Shown one piece after another: positions 43,023-51,932 of a stretch of DNA of 64,000 nt. Position 1 is the first letter of the stretch; each line of letters starts with the position of its first letter. The notes under the pieces are model-generated. The model made no database searches. It saw only the letters and a program-made list of their open reading frames with translations, and was not told the DNA's origin. Both the position numbers and the translations under genes were made by a program. Source of the stretch: Natrinema gelatinilyticum (GTDB lineage: Archaea > Halobacteriota > Halobacteria > Halobacteriales > Natrialbaceae); the NCBI RefSeq assembly GCF_024266705.1, contig NZ_CP100756.1, forward strand, positions 2,356,001-2,420,000, in the 5' to 3' direction.

Positions 43023-45560
43023 ATGGGAAAGGAATCACGATCGTCCGCGCGGTCGCACGCATCGCCGACAGCCGATGCTTCGAATGCGCCGGGGGCTGCA
43101 GCCACCGAAGGCAGAGACGGTGCGCCGGCCGATGCCGAAGCGCAGGGAGGACCGGCGACCGATTCCGAGTCCGGAGGCGGATCGACGGGCGATGCCGACG
43201 CCGAGTCCTGTGACCTCTGTGACCTTCCGACCCCCGCGGAGCCGATAACCGATTCCGACGTGGACGGGTCGTTTTGCTGTCGTGGCTGTCTCGAGGTCCA
43301 CCGCGCGCTCGAGCGAACTGACGACGGGCCCGACGAGTCCGTGGTTCGGTCCCGGCTCGACCGGGCGGACGCCGAGGACGGCCCCGACCTCGACGACCTC
43401 GACGGCGAGGACGCGTATCTGTCGGTCGACGGCATGCACTGTTCGACGTGCGAGGCCTTCCTCGAGACGAGCGCCGAGCGAGAGGCGGGCGTCCTCGGCG
43501 CGACGGCGAGCTACGCGACCGATACGATTCGGCTCGTCTACGATCCCGACCGGGTCGCGTCCGACGACCTCCCCGATATCGTCTCCGGATATGGCTACAC
43601 CGCCGCCGATCGGTCCGAGACCGATGACGACGCAGGATCCGACGACGGACTCGCCCCGCTGCTGCTCGGCGGCTTCTTCGGCATGATGGTCATGGTGTGG
43701 TACGTCCTGTTTCTGTACCCGACCTACTTCGGTCTCGAGCCAGTCGCAGATTTCGGCCGCTACGAGACCGTCTTCCTGTCGGCGAACATCTGGGTATTTA
43801 CGTCGTTCATTCTCTTTTACACCGGTTACCCGATTCTCCGAGGTGCGTACGTCAGTCTCCGGGCGAGACGGCCCAATATGGACCTGCTCGTCGCGACGGC
43901 TGCGCTAGGTTCGTACGGGTACAGTGCAGTCGCGATCCTGCTCGGGGAGGCCCACATCTACTTCGACGTCACCGTCGCGATCGTCCTCGTCGTCACCGCG
44001 GGCACCCTCTACGAGAAGTCCGTCAAGCGCCGCGCGACCGGATTGCTCTCCGACTTGACCGAACAGCAGGTAGACGAAGCGCGTCTCGAATCCGGCGAGA
44101 CGGTCCCGCTCGAGGCCGTCGAGCCGGGGGACCGCCTGCTCGTCCGCTCCGGCGAGCGAGTCCCGCTCGACGGCGAAATCGAAACGGGCAGTGCCGCAGT
44201 CGACGAGTCGCTCGTCACCGGCGAATCGCTCCCCGTCGGGAAGGGGCCGGGCGATCCCGTCCGCGGCGGCACGGTCGTCACCGACGCGCCGATCGTACTC
44301 GCGGTCGGCGACGACGCCGAGAGCACCCACGATCGGCTCGTCTCGCTGCTCTGGTCGATCCAGAGCGCTCGGCCCGGCGTTCAGCGGCTCGCAGACAAGC
44401 TCGCGACCGTGTTCGTTCCGCTGGTGGTCGTCCTCGCGGTCGGGACGGCGGTCTCCCTGCTGGCGACCGGCTCGAGTGCGTCGACGGCCCTCCTGATCGG
44501 ATTGACGGTCGTGATCGTCTCCTGCCCGTGCGCGCTCGGCCTCGCGACGCCACTCGCGATCGCCGCGGGCGTTCAGAGCGCCGCGGAGCGTGGCATCGTC
44601 GTCGCCGCGGAGACGATCTTCGAGGACGCCCCGGACGTCGACGTCGTCGTCCTCGACAAGACGGGGACCCTCACGACCGGACAGATGACCGTCGAGGAAC
44701 TATCCGCCGTCGACGACGCTGAAAACGACGAACTGCTTCGGCGGGCCGGCGCGCTCGAGGCCCTGTCTCACCATCCGATCGCGGCCGCCATTACCGAAGC
44801 AGCCCCCGATTCCGTCACGGAAGACGCCGTGAGCGCGGTCGAGGGGTTCGAGCAGTCGGATCGTGGGGTCAGCGGCGTCGTCGACGGCGAGCGCGTCGTC
44901 GTCGGTCATCCCGAGTTCCTCAGAGAGAGCGGGCAGACCGTTCCCCCCGCCCTCGTGTCGTCGATCGAGGACGCTCGAGCAGCGGGCGATGTCCCGGTCG
45001 TCGTCGGCTGGGGTGGACGGACCCGCGGCACTATCGTCGTCGGTGACGCCCCTCGCGAGGAACTGGATAGTGCGCTTTCGACCCTCTCGGAGGGTCGCGA
45101 ACTCGTTGTCCTCACCGGCGACGAAGGACCGGCGGCGGCGCAGTTCCGTGCGATCGACGCGGTCGACGAGGTCTTCGCCGGTGTTCCGCCGGAGGCGAAA
45201 GCCGAAACCGTCGATCGGCTTCGCGCCCGCGGGACGGTCGCGATGGTCGGCGACGGGAGCAACGATGCCCCCGCGCTGGCCGCCGCCGACGTCGGAATCG
45301 CGATGGGCAGCGGAACGAAACTCGCGACCGACGCGGCGGACGCGGTGATCGTCGGCGACGACCTCCAGGCCGTCGCCGAGACGTTCGCCGTCGCCTCGAG
45401 CACCCACCGGCGAATCCGGCAGAACCTCGGCTGGGCGTTCGGGTACAACGCGGTCGCGATCCCGCTGGCGATCGCCGGCCTGCTGAACCCGCTTTTCGCT
45501 GCCGTCGCGATGGCCGCGAGCAGTGCGCTCGTCGTCTGCAACTCGTCGCGGTCGATGTAG
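43023..45560 (+). CDS. Copper P-type ATPase, CcoI/CopA type
   Basis: The product is 845 residues. The N-terminus has Cys pairs at C63/C66 and C85/C86/C89 (a YHS/heavy-metal-like site), then a heavy-metal domain with GMHCSTC (C140, C143). The transport core shows SCPCALGLATP in the membrane, DKTGTLT at the phosphorylation site, HP (LSHHPIA) and GDGSNDAPAL. It is a copper exporter of the CcoI kind that supplies oxidase, given its place directly after the SafE-type gene (two-base gap) and near cbaA/cbaB. The long acidic N-terminus is haloarchaeal. Confidence 0.92.
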   Translation: MGKESRSSARSHASPTADASNAPGAAATEGRDGAPADAEAQGGPATDSESGGGSTGDADAESCDLCDLPTPAEPITDSDVDGSFCCRGCLEVHRALERTDDGPDESVVRSRLDRADAEDGPDLDDLDGEDAYLSVDGMHCSTCEAFLETSAEREAGVLGATASYATDTIRLVYDPDRVASDDLPDIVSGYGYTAADRSETDDDAGSDDGLAPLLLGGFFGMMVMVWYVLFLYPTYFGLEPVADFGRYETVFLSANIWVFTSFILFYTGYPILRGAYVSLRARRPNMDLLVATAALGSYGYSAVAILLGEAHIYFDVTVAIVLVVTAGTLYEKSVKRRATGLLSDLTEQQVDEARLESGETVPLEAVEPGDRLLVRSGERVPLDGEIETGSAAVDESLVTGESLPVGKGPGDPVRGGTVVTDAPIVLAVGDDAESTHDRLVSLLWSIQSARPGVQRLADKLATVFVPLVVVLAVGTAVSLLATGSSASTALLIGLTVVIVSCPCALGLATPLAIAAGVQSAAERGIVVAAETIFEDAPDVDVVVLDKTGTLTTGQMTVEELSAVDDAENDELLRRAGALEALSHHPIAAAITEAAPDSVTEDAVSAVEGFEQSDRGVSGVVDGERVVVGHPEFLRESGQTVPPALVSSIEDARAAGDVPVVVGWGGRTRGTIVVGDAPREELDSALSTLSEGRELVVLTGDEGPAAAQFRAIDAVDEVFAGVPPEAKAETVDRLRARGTVAMVGDGSNDAPALAAADVGIAMGSGTKLATDAADAVIVGDDLQAVAETFAVASSTHRRIRQNLGWAFGYNAVAIPLAIAGLLNPLFAAVAMAASSALVVCNSSRSM

Positions 45561-45605
45561 CGATTCGTCGACTGACGGTCGGTCGGTACTGCTGCCTGAC
45601 ATACT

Positions 45606-45625
45606 CCCACGACTGCAGTCGTGGG
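45606..45625. repeat. Perfect 20-bp palindrome, probable IS200/IS605-type end
   Basis: CCCACGACTGCAGTCGTGGG is a perfect palindrome. On the minus strand it is set in GAAAGCCCACGA...GTATGTC, the context of the terminal hairpin of haloarchaeal TnpB-type elements. Nothing else of an element is visible between copA and the CDGSH gene, so it is a solo remnant. Confidence 0.55.
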
Positions 45626-45680
45626 CTTTCTCCTCGAACCTCTGTAACTGCTGAGTAGGCGTCGTTCCTGTCGTCCGCGG

Positions 45681-45923
45681 TCACGATTTCTCGTCGGTGT
45701 CGTCGGCCGTCACGACCCGTTCGACTTCTCTCCGCCGCCCGTTCTCGTAGACGTAGGTCATCTCGTCGTCCTCGTCGCGCGTCCGCCGGTGGCTCCCATC
45801 ACAAAAGGGAAACGAGTCCGAGAGTCCGCACTGACAGACTGCGAGGTCTCCTTTCTCGTCGTCGATATCGGACGGTTCGAGTTTGCGCGGTCCCGTCGCC
45901 TCGAGTTCGACCAGTCGAGTCAT
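45681..45923 (-). CDS. CDGSH iron-sulfur domain protein
   Basis: The product is 80 residues. The iron-sulfur motif is C30-x-C32 ... C41-DGSH45 (VCQCGLSDSFPFCDGSH), so a 2Fe-2S cluster held by three Cys and one His. Such small soluble proteins act in redox or cluster transfer. The acidic tail is haloarchaeal. It is convergent with copA, not in an operon. Confidence 0.92.
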   Translation of the reverse strand: MTRLVELEATGPRKLEPSDIDDEKGDLAVCQCGLSDSFPFCDGSHRRTRDEDDEMTYVYENGRRREVERVVTADDTDEKS

Positions 45924-46072
45924 CGACTTCGTCTCGGGCCGCCGCGATCAAAACGCTTCGCACGAGTTCGCGTGAGTGGACCGCCATCTGCGTGAATCGG
46001 TGCCACGCACCAGGGCTTACGGGAACGGCAAAGTTCTTGGTACAGGTCTTGAATATCGGAGTGAGAACAGAC

Positions 46073-46366
46073 ATGTCGTTCTACGCCGCGGCAATGCCGA
46101 CCGCACTCGCGCTCGCGGTCGTCAAGACGCTCGTCCTCATCGTCGGCGGCGTGATAACGTTTTTCGCGTACAAGGCCTATCGGCGAACTCGCCAGCAGGC
46201 GCTTGGTTACCTCGCGTTCGGGTTCGGCCTCGTGACGCTCGGTTTCGTCCTGGCCGGCATGCTGTACGAACTACTTTCGGTTCCGCTCGCGACGGGCATC
46301 CTGCTCGAGAGTCTGCTGGTCCTCGCCGGCTTCGTCGTGATCGCCTACTCGCTGTACGTCACCTGA
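46073..46366 (+). CDS. Small three-helix membrane protein (DUF7521-like)
   Basis: The product is 97 residues, almost entirely hydrophobic, with three helices (ALALAVVKTLVLIVGGVITFFAY, ALGYLAFGFGLVTLGFVLAGML, LLESLLVLAGFVVIAYSLYV). The RRTRQQALGYLAFGF loop and length are typical of a haloarchaea-only family (DUF7521, from memory), often next to regulators. The function is unknown. An ATG at 46073 starts the hydrophobic region. Confidence 0.72.
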   Translation: MSFYAAAMPTALALAVVKTLVLIVGGVITFFAYKAYRRTRQQALGYLAFGFGLVTLGFVLAGMLYELLSVPLATGILLESLLVLAGFVVIAYSLYVT

Positions 46367-46546
46367 GTGTGACCTGCACCCTGCACTCCTCACTCGCGTT
46401 TCGACCGTTCGCGACAGCAATCGGGAGAGACGGGGTTCGCTCCGTCGGACGGAGCTGTCGCCGCACGGATCGCGGCTCGCGTCTTACTGCGTGATACCGT
46501 GGCACGACCATCTACAGGTAAGTGGTTCCCACCCTCAGTGGCGTCT

Positions 46547-46636
46547 ATGATTGCCGACCCAGAACGCGCGAAATCGTTCGCTCGTCGCGTTTCGAGGCGA
46601 CCCAACCGACCCGTACCGGCGGGTGATCTCTCATGA
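46547..46636 (+). CDS. Possible 29-residue upstream peptide coupled to the FAD oxidoreductase
   Basis: A short basic frame (MIADPERAKSFARRVSRRP...) ends with a stop that overlaps the start of the next gene (ATGA at 46633-46636). The overlap would suit translational coupling, but the peptide is short, arginine-rich and unconserved as far as can be seen. It may be a leader or chance. Confidence 0.25.
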   Translation: MIADPERAKSFARRVSRRPNRPVPAGDLS

Positions 46637-47826
46637 CCGGCGCCAGCGAACCGGAACTGGCCGTCGGTGCGGACGCACTCTCTCAGCAGGGCGCGGGCCT
46701 CGAGATCGCCATCGTCGGTGCCGGTGCAGTCGGCGCGACCGCGGCCTACGACCTCGTCCGGGAGGGAGCGGACGTGATACTCTACGACCGCGATGACGTC
46801 GCGAGTGGCTCGTCCGGGCGGGCGGCGGGGATCTGTTACGACGCCTTCGCAGACGATTTCGACGCCGAGATCGGGGGCGAAGCGATCGAACGATTCCGCG
46901 CGCTATCGGGTGACGATACGTTTTCGTTTGTCGAGTGCCCCTACGTCTGGTTGGCTCGCGATGGGGACCCAACGCGAGCCGACGCAATTCGAGAACAGGT
47001 CCGACGCATGCAGGAAAACGGCACCGTCGTCTTCGAGATGGACGACGGAGCACTCGCCGACAGGTTTCCCGCGTTGCGGACCGACGATATCGAACTCGCG
47101 GGGGTCGCCAGCGCGGCGGGCTACGCCGATCCGACGGCGTACACGGCCTGTCTCGCGTTCGCGGCGGCCGGGGCTGGGGCGACCCTCGAGACCGATACCG
47201 CCGTCTCGATTCGAACCGATCCCCCGCGTGTGGTCCAGCCCGACGGTAGCACCCGCGAGTTCGACGCAGTGCTGGTGGCCGCCGGTGCCCACACGGCGGC
47301 CCTGGTTGCGGACGCGGGCGCGGCCCTTGCGATGAAACCCTATCGCGTCCAGGCGCTCGTCGCGGACGTCGATTTCCTCGCCCCGATGTGTTACGATGCG
47401 ACCGGCGGCTTCTACCTCCGACCGCACACGGACGGCATTCTCGCGGGCGATGGCACGGAAAACCGCGAAGCCGACCCCACCGGATACGATCCCGACGCCG
47501 ATCCGGCGTTCGCAGACGACCTTCTGGAACGGATCGCACACCGCGTTCCGTCGGTCGGCAGCGCGGGAGACGCCCGACTCGAGCGAGCGTGGGCCGGCCT
47601 CTGTACCGCGACGCCCGATCGAGATCCGCTGGTCGGAGCGGTCCGAGATGGTCTGTACGTCGCGACCGGCTTCCAGGGTCACGGCTTCATGCGTGCACCG
47701 GCGATCGGACGGCGGCTCGCAGACGAAATACTCGGCGGATCGGGGATCGACGCGTTCGATCCGACGCGGTTCGACGGCGACGAAGACTTCGACGTCGTGG
47801 AGGGACTGGCGCTCGATCCGAACTGA
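46633..47826 (+). CDS. FAD-dependent oxidoreductase, DAO family
   Basis: The product is 397 residues. The dinucleotide motif IAIVGAGAVGATAAYDL (about 30-45) with ILYDRDD binds FAD. Two long blocks, GGFYLRPHTDGILAGDGTE and YVATGFQGHGFMRAPAIGRRLAD, belong to the DAO fold of amino acid and sarcosine oxidases. The substrate is unknown; an amine such as glycine, D-amino acid or sarcosine is likely. The start at 46633 is used because the N-terminus then begins a short Rossmann lead. Confidence 0.86.
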   Translation: MTGASEPELAVGADALSQQGAGLEIAIVGAGAVGATAAYDLVREGADVILYDRDDVASGSSGRAAGICYDAFADDFDAEIGGEAIERFRALSGDDTFSFVECPYVWLARDGDPTRADAIREQVRRMQENGTVVFEMDDGALADRFPALRTDDIELAGVASAAGYADPTAYTACLAFAAAGAGATLETDTAVSIRTDPPRVVQPDGSTREFDAVLVAAGAHTAALVADAGAALAMKPYRVQALVADVDFLAPMCYDATGGFYLRPHTDGILAGDGTENREADPTGYDPDADPAFADDLLERIAHRVPSVGSAGDARLERAWAGLCTATPDRDPLVGAVRDGLYVATGFQGHGFMRAPAIGRRLADEILGGSGIDAFDPTRFDGDEDFDVVEGLALDPN

Positions 47827-47827
47827 G

Positions 47828-48313
47828 TCAGTCCTCGATCGTGACTCGTTCCGTCTCGGCGCTCGATTCCGAATCGGCGTCCGCCACGCCGGCATCCTCG
47901 CGATCGGGTGTGCTCGCGGTTTCGTCGGCGTCGATCGCCGAATCTTTCGGGATTTCGACGCTCAGCGTCCCCGTTTCGGAGAGTCTCGCCGTTCCGGCGT
48001 CCGGATCGACCACCGCATCGGTCGGCAACTCGGCGTCGCCGTTCAGGGCCATTCCGCGTCCGGGAAATCGCATCTCGTACCCCTCGTAGAACTGCCGGAA
48101 TCGGTCGACTCGGATCTTGACGTTGCCATCGAGGTAGCGAACCTGGACGTCGTCTGGTTCGGCCCCGGGCGCATCGAAGACCACTCGATATGAACTGTCG
48201 TTCTCGAGGATGTCGGCGGGCAGCGACCGATGGCTCTGGACGCGGCCGTTCGCGCGGCCGATCTGGCGGTACAGCGCGCTGCTGAGCGATTCCCCGATGT
48301 CTCTGAGCGTCAC
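47828..48313 (-). CDS. Hsp20-family protein
   Basis: The product is 161 residues. The middle (about 30-115) is an alpha-crystallin-type beta domain: PADILENDSSYRVVFDAPGAEPDDVQVRYLDGNVKIRV, then FPGRGMALNG and TARLSETGTLSVEIPK, the last like the conserved IxI strand of small heat-shock proteins. A 45-residue acidic tail follows. It may be a chaperone, or a gas-vesicle-like Hsp20; no gas vesicle genes are near. It is convergent with the FAD enzyme, with a one-base gap. Confidence 0.78.
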   Translation of the reverse strand: MTLRDIGESLSSALYRQIGRANGRVQSHRSLPADILENDSSYRVVFDAPGAEPDDVQVRYLDGNVKIRVDRFRQFYEGYEMRFPGRGMALNGDAELPTDAVVDPDAGTARLSETGTLSVEIPKDSAIDADETASTPDREDAGVADADSESSAETERVTIED

Positions 48314-48552
48314 GGGTCTTCACCTCGGGCGGTACGTCCGTCACTGACCGCTGTCGGAGGGAGCGGGATCAGGGCTTGCGTAGACATGGAAGTGACGAGT
48401 GTGAACGGAACTACGACTGCCGTGATGATATCCCTTTTGCCAGATACGACGGAACCGTTCGAGGAGTGTGCCACTCGTCCGGGCGGTCGCGTCGCCTGCG
48501 GGGGGACTGTGACCCCCACCTCAGTAGGTCGGGAACTCGCTCTCGTAACTAG

Positions 48553-48711
48553 TTAGAGTTCGACCCGTTCGAGGCAGTCGGTGCCGCCACAGACCGGACA
48601 CGACAGGTCCGAGACGCCGAAATCGTCCGGTACGTCGTAGGTGTAGTGGTTCTCGAACAGGTCGAGGAAACAATCATCGGCGGTACAGACGATTTCTTCC
48701 GTCGGGGGCAT
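48553..48711 (-). CDS. Small zinc-binding protein (DUF7559-like)
   Basis: The product is 52 residues from the ATG at 48711. Cysteines in VCTADDC and LSCPVCGGTDC are spaced like a zinc ribbon. The family is haloarchaea-only (DUF7559, from memory), of unknown role. An upstream in-frame start would add ten unconserved residues. Confidence 0.7.
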   Translation of the reverse strand: MPPTEEIVCTADDCFLDLFENHYTYDVPDDFGVSDLSCPVCGGTDCLERVEL

Positions 48712-48870
48712 GTCCAGTTGTAGTGCCAGGAGAACTATCAACGCAGGGGTTGCGGCTGGACGTGCAATGTTACTGCGTCACCGCTGTATTTTGCGACGCT
48801 GTGGCGTCGGTCTCGCCCGGTTCCCGCGCGTGTAGTCACCGTTTTATCTCTCGAGTCGTTATCCGAGGGC

Positions 48871-50622
48871 ATGACAGACCCCGAGACGCTGTTGGTGACG
48901 GTCGTGGACGGATACGTCGACGAGCCAGCACACTTCGGGGTGCCGCCGTACATTTCGACGTACCCGCGGTACACGGCGGGGGCGCTCGTGGACGCGGGCG
49001 TTCCGCGCGAAGGGATCACGTATCACACGATCGATGGCCTCCGAGACGACCCGGATCGATGGCGGGATGTCGACGAGGCGGATCTGCTGATCTACCTCGG
49101 CGGAATGACCGTCCCCGGCAAGTACGTCGGCGGTACGCCGGCCGAACCCGACGAAGTCAGAAAGCTCGCCTGGACGGCCACCGGAACGAGCCTGATGGGC
49201 GGCCCCGTCAAGTTCGGCGTCGGCGACGAAAACGCTGGCGCGACCGAGACTGAACGGCAGGACCTGGACTTCGACTTCGTCGCGAAAGGAGACGTCGAGG
49301 CCGCCGTCTACGATCTGGTCGAGAGCGGTCTCGAGGGATTCAACAATCGGATGCGAGACGTCGACGAAGTATCGCGGTGGGCTCGGGACGGCGCGTTCGT
49401 GGTCGAAGAACACCCCAACCACCCGGACCACCTCATCGCCGAACTCGAGACTTCTCGGGGCTGTGCATATCGATGTTCGTTCTGTACGGAGCCGCTCTAC
49501 GGCAACCCCGAGTTCCGGCCACCACCGTCGGTCGTCGGCGAAGTCGACGCGCTGTCCGACCACGGCGTCAGGCACTTTCGGATCGGCCGACAGGCTGACA
49601 TCCTCGCCTACGGCGGCGACGGTGAGGCACCCAACCCCGACGCGCTTCGGCAACTCTACGGCGGGATTCGCGCGGTCGCTCCCGACCTCGAGACGTTACA
49701 CCTGGACAATATGAACCCGATCACGATCGTCCGGTGGCCCGACGCGAGTCGCGAAGGGATCCGGATCATCGCCGAACACAACACGCCCGGTGACACGGCG
49801 GCGTTCGGGCTCGAGTCGGCGGATCCGGTCGTTCAGGAGGAGAACAATTTAAACGTCACCGCCGAGGAGTGCTTCGAAGCGGTGAGGATCGTCAACGAGG
49901 AAGGGGGGTGGAGACCCGGCGAGGAGGGTGAACAGCGACCCGAGACCGAGCAGATAGTCGCCCGGCGAAGTGGTCGGGACGGACCCCGACGATTGCCGAA
50001 ATTACTTCCCGGCATCAACCTCCTCCACGGTCTCAAAGGTGAGCGCGAGGAGACCTACGAGCGAAACCGCGAGTTCCTCCGACGGGTCTACGACGAGGGA
50101 TACATGCTCCGACGGGTCAACATTCGGCAGGTGATGGCCTTCGACGGCACCGACATGTCCGACACCGGCGCCGCGATCGCGAACGAGCACAAGAAGCTCT
50201 TCAAACGATACAAACGACAGATCCGCGAGGAGATCGATAATCCGATGCTCGAGCGCGTCGCGCCCGTCGGCACCATGTTGCCGGACGTCCACCTCGAGTA
50301 CCACCAGGACGGTACGACCTTCGGCCGCCAGCTCGGCACCTATCCGCTGCTGGTCGGGATACCGGGCGAACGCGACCTCGGGCGAACGATCGACGTCGCG
50401 GTCGTCGATCACGGCTACCGTTCGGTGACCGCGGTTCCCTACCCGCTCGATCTCAATGCGGCATCGATGGACGAACTCACCGCCATCCCCGGCATCGGCG
50501 ACAGCACCGCGGGGGATCTCATCGTCGATCGTCCCTACGAATCCGTCGAGGACGCGGCGTTCGGGACCGAGTTCGACCTCACGCAGTTTGTGACCACGCG
50601 ACCGCTCGAGCGGGCGGAGTGA
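48871..50622 (+). CDS. Radical SAM protein with C-terminal helix-hairpin-helix
   Basis: The product is 583 residues. The radical SAM cluster motif CAYRCSFC has C198, C202 and C205 for the 4Fe-4S centre. The N-terminal 180 residues are a cobalamin-domain-like fold common in such proteins. After a conserved IRQVMAFDGTDMSD region, residues 525-560 (LDLNAASMDELTAIPGIGDSTAGDLI) form a helix-hairpin-helix of the ComEA kind, which usually contacts nucleic acid. The reaction is unknown; the fusion hints at a nucleic-acid substrate. It is monocistronic. Confidence 0.85.
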   Translation: MTDPETLLVTVVDGYVDEPAHFGVPPYISTYPRYTAGALVDAGVPREGITYHTIDGLRDDPDRWRDVDEADLLIYLGGMTVPGKYVGGTPAEPDEVRKLAWTATGTSLMGGPVKFGVGDENAGATETERQDLDFDFVAKGDVEAAVYDLVESGLEGFNNRMRDVDEVSRWARDGAFVVEEHPNHPDHLIAELETSRGCAYRCSFCTEPLYGNPEFRPPPSVVGEVDALSDHGVRHFRIGRQADILAYGGDGEAPNPDALRQLYGGIRAVAPDLETLHLDNMNPITIVRWPDASREGIRIIAEHNTPGDTAAFGLESADPVVQEENNLNVTAEECFEAVRIVNEEGGWRPGEEGEQRPETEQIVARRSGRDGPRRLPKLLPGINLLHGLKGEREETYERNREFLRRVYDEGYMLRRVNIRQVMAFDGTDMSDTGAAIANEHKKLFKRYKRQIREEIDNPMLERVAPVGTMLPDVHLEYHQDGTTFGRQLGTYPLLVGIPGERDLGRTIDVAVVDHGYRSVTAVPYPLDLNAASMDELTAIPGIGDSTAGDLIVDRPYESVEDAAFGTEFDLTQFVTTRPLERAE

Positions 50623-50749
50623 TCCAGTCCGAAGTCCGTCGCAACCGTGTCCGTCACTCGCGTTCGACTCGATTTGCCTGTCTATCGACCACTCGGTGTC
50701 GGTAGTTCTATTATGGATGGGAATCAGAGGTGAAATAGAGGGTCTACCT

Positions 50750-51160
50750 GTGGAAATATCTGAAAAACTGTTGTGTCTGTTCAGTACGGACGTTTCGGAA
50801 GAGGAGGACCGATACATCATCGAAGTACCGAGTCAAGAGGTCGAAACCGGGGACGTCGACCCGGGCGAGATCTACCGAGTCGCGCTCATCTCGCGCGAGG
50901 AGGAGACACGGGCCGAAGAGAGCACGGCGACCACCCAGCCAAAAACTGCGCCGTCCGAACCGCAACCGCCGGTCGACGTCGGAGAAACGCGCTACGTCGA
51001 AATCGAGGACATCGGCAAGCAGGGCGACGGAATCGCCCGCGTCGAACGCGGGTACGTCATCATTGTCCCCGGTGCCGACGTCGGCGAACGCGTCAAAATC
51101 GAAGTGACCGAAGTCAAGTCGAACTTCGCTGTCGGCGAGATCATCGAGGAGACGTTCTAA
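50750..51160 (+). CDS. TRAM domain protein
   Basis: The product is 136 residues from a GTG start (EISEKLLCLFSTDVSEEEDRY). The C-terminal 60 residues are a TRAM domain (VEIEDIGKQGDGIARVERGYVIIVPGADVGERVKIEV), a beta-barrel that binds RNA. Single-TRAM proteins are often RNA chaperones in haloarchaea. The GTG at 50750 gives the conserved start seen in relatives (EISEKLLCLFS); ATG 50720 would add ten residues. Confidence 0.83.
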   Translation: MEISEKLLCLFSTDVSEEEDRYIIEVPSQEVETGDVDPGEIYRVALISREEETRAEESTATTQPKTAPSEPQPPVDVGETRYVEIEDIGKQGDGIARVERGYVIIVPGADVGERVKIEVTEVKSNFAVGEIIEETF

Positions 51161-51224
51161 GCACGACTGGACGACTGGTTTTCCAACGCACGCGAACCAC
51201 TCACCGCGACGATCACGACAAAAG

Positions 51225-51902
51225 TTACTCCTCGAGCAAGGTCCCGTCGTCCCGTTTCGCGCCCTCTGAATCGTGAACGACGACCTCGTCGGGGGCGGGG
51301 TCGGCGGGCCGGTAGGCGTCTCGGACGTCGATCGCTTCCTCGAGTTCTCGTACGGCGCGTTCTTTTACCGCTCGAGCGAACGCCTCGGCGTCCGCTCGTG
51401 AGATGTCGCGGCCGAGTCCCTCGCACTCGTGTGCACGAACCACGCCTTCCTCGTCGACGGCGTCGCCCATCGGCTGACTCGTGCCCGCGAGCGCCACGCT
51501 GAAGGGGTAAGTCTGACAGATGAGCGGCCGATCGTCGTGGGCGACGCACGCGCCGACCCCGGCGTCGTCTTCCTCGTAAAACACGCAGTCGCCGCAGCCA
51601 TCGGTCTGAAGGGCCCACTCGAAAGTTTCACCCTCGAGTTCGCCGTCGCCGGTCTCCGAGAGGCCGTACGGCATCGGTCGCGCGACGTCGCGCCAGCCGC
51701 GGGTCGTCTCGCCGGTCGCATCGCCGTCCCGGAGGTCGCGCACCTCGTCGGGAAAAACCGTCGCCGTGTGGTGGTCGTCGCCGTGACTTGTACAACAGGC
51801 ACCGCAGCGAGTACACTCGAAGCCGATCGATTCGATCGCGTCCGCGAGGTCGTCGACGGCGAGTGAACGGGCTTGCTCGAGTTCGGCTTCGAGTGATCGC
51901 AC
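51225..51902 (-). CDS. YkgJ family cysteine-cluster protein
   Basis: The product is 225 residues. The N-terminal cluster FECTRCGACCTSHG has four cysteines (C30, C33, C36, C37) and further Cys occur in GCGDCVFYEED, ACVAH and LICQTYPF, the pattern of YkgJ/FliB-like proteins, which may hold an Fe-S or zinc cluster. The function is unknown. It is convergent with the TRAM gene and 30 bases downstream of the MBL-fold gene on the same strand. Confidence 0.83.
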   Translation of the reverse strand: MRSLEAELEQARSLAVDDLADAIESIGFECTRCGACCTSHGDDHHTATVFPDEVRDLRDGDATGETTRGWRDVARPMPYGLSETGDGELEGETFEWALQTDGCGDCVFYEEDDAGVGACVAHDDRPLICQTYPFSVALAGTSQPMGDAVDEEGVVRAHECEGLGRDISRADAEAFARAVKERAVRELEEAIDVRDAYRPADPAPDEVVVHDSEGAKRDDGTLLEE

Positions 51903-51932
51903 ACCCGAGAGGAGTCCGTCGATGCTGAAAAG

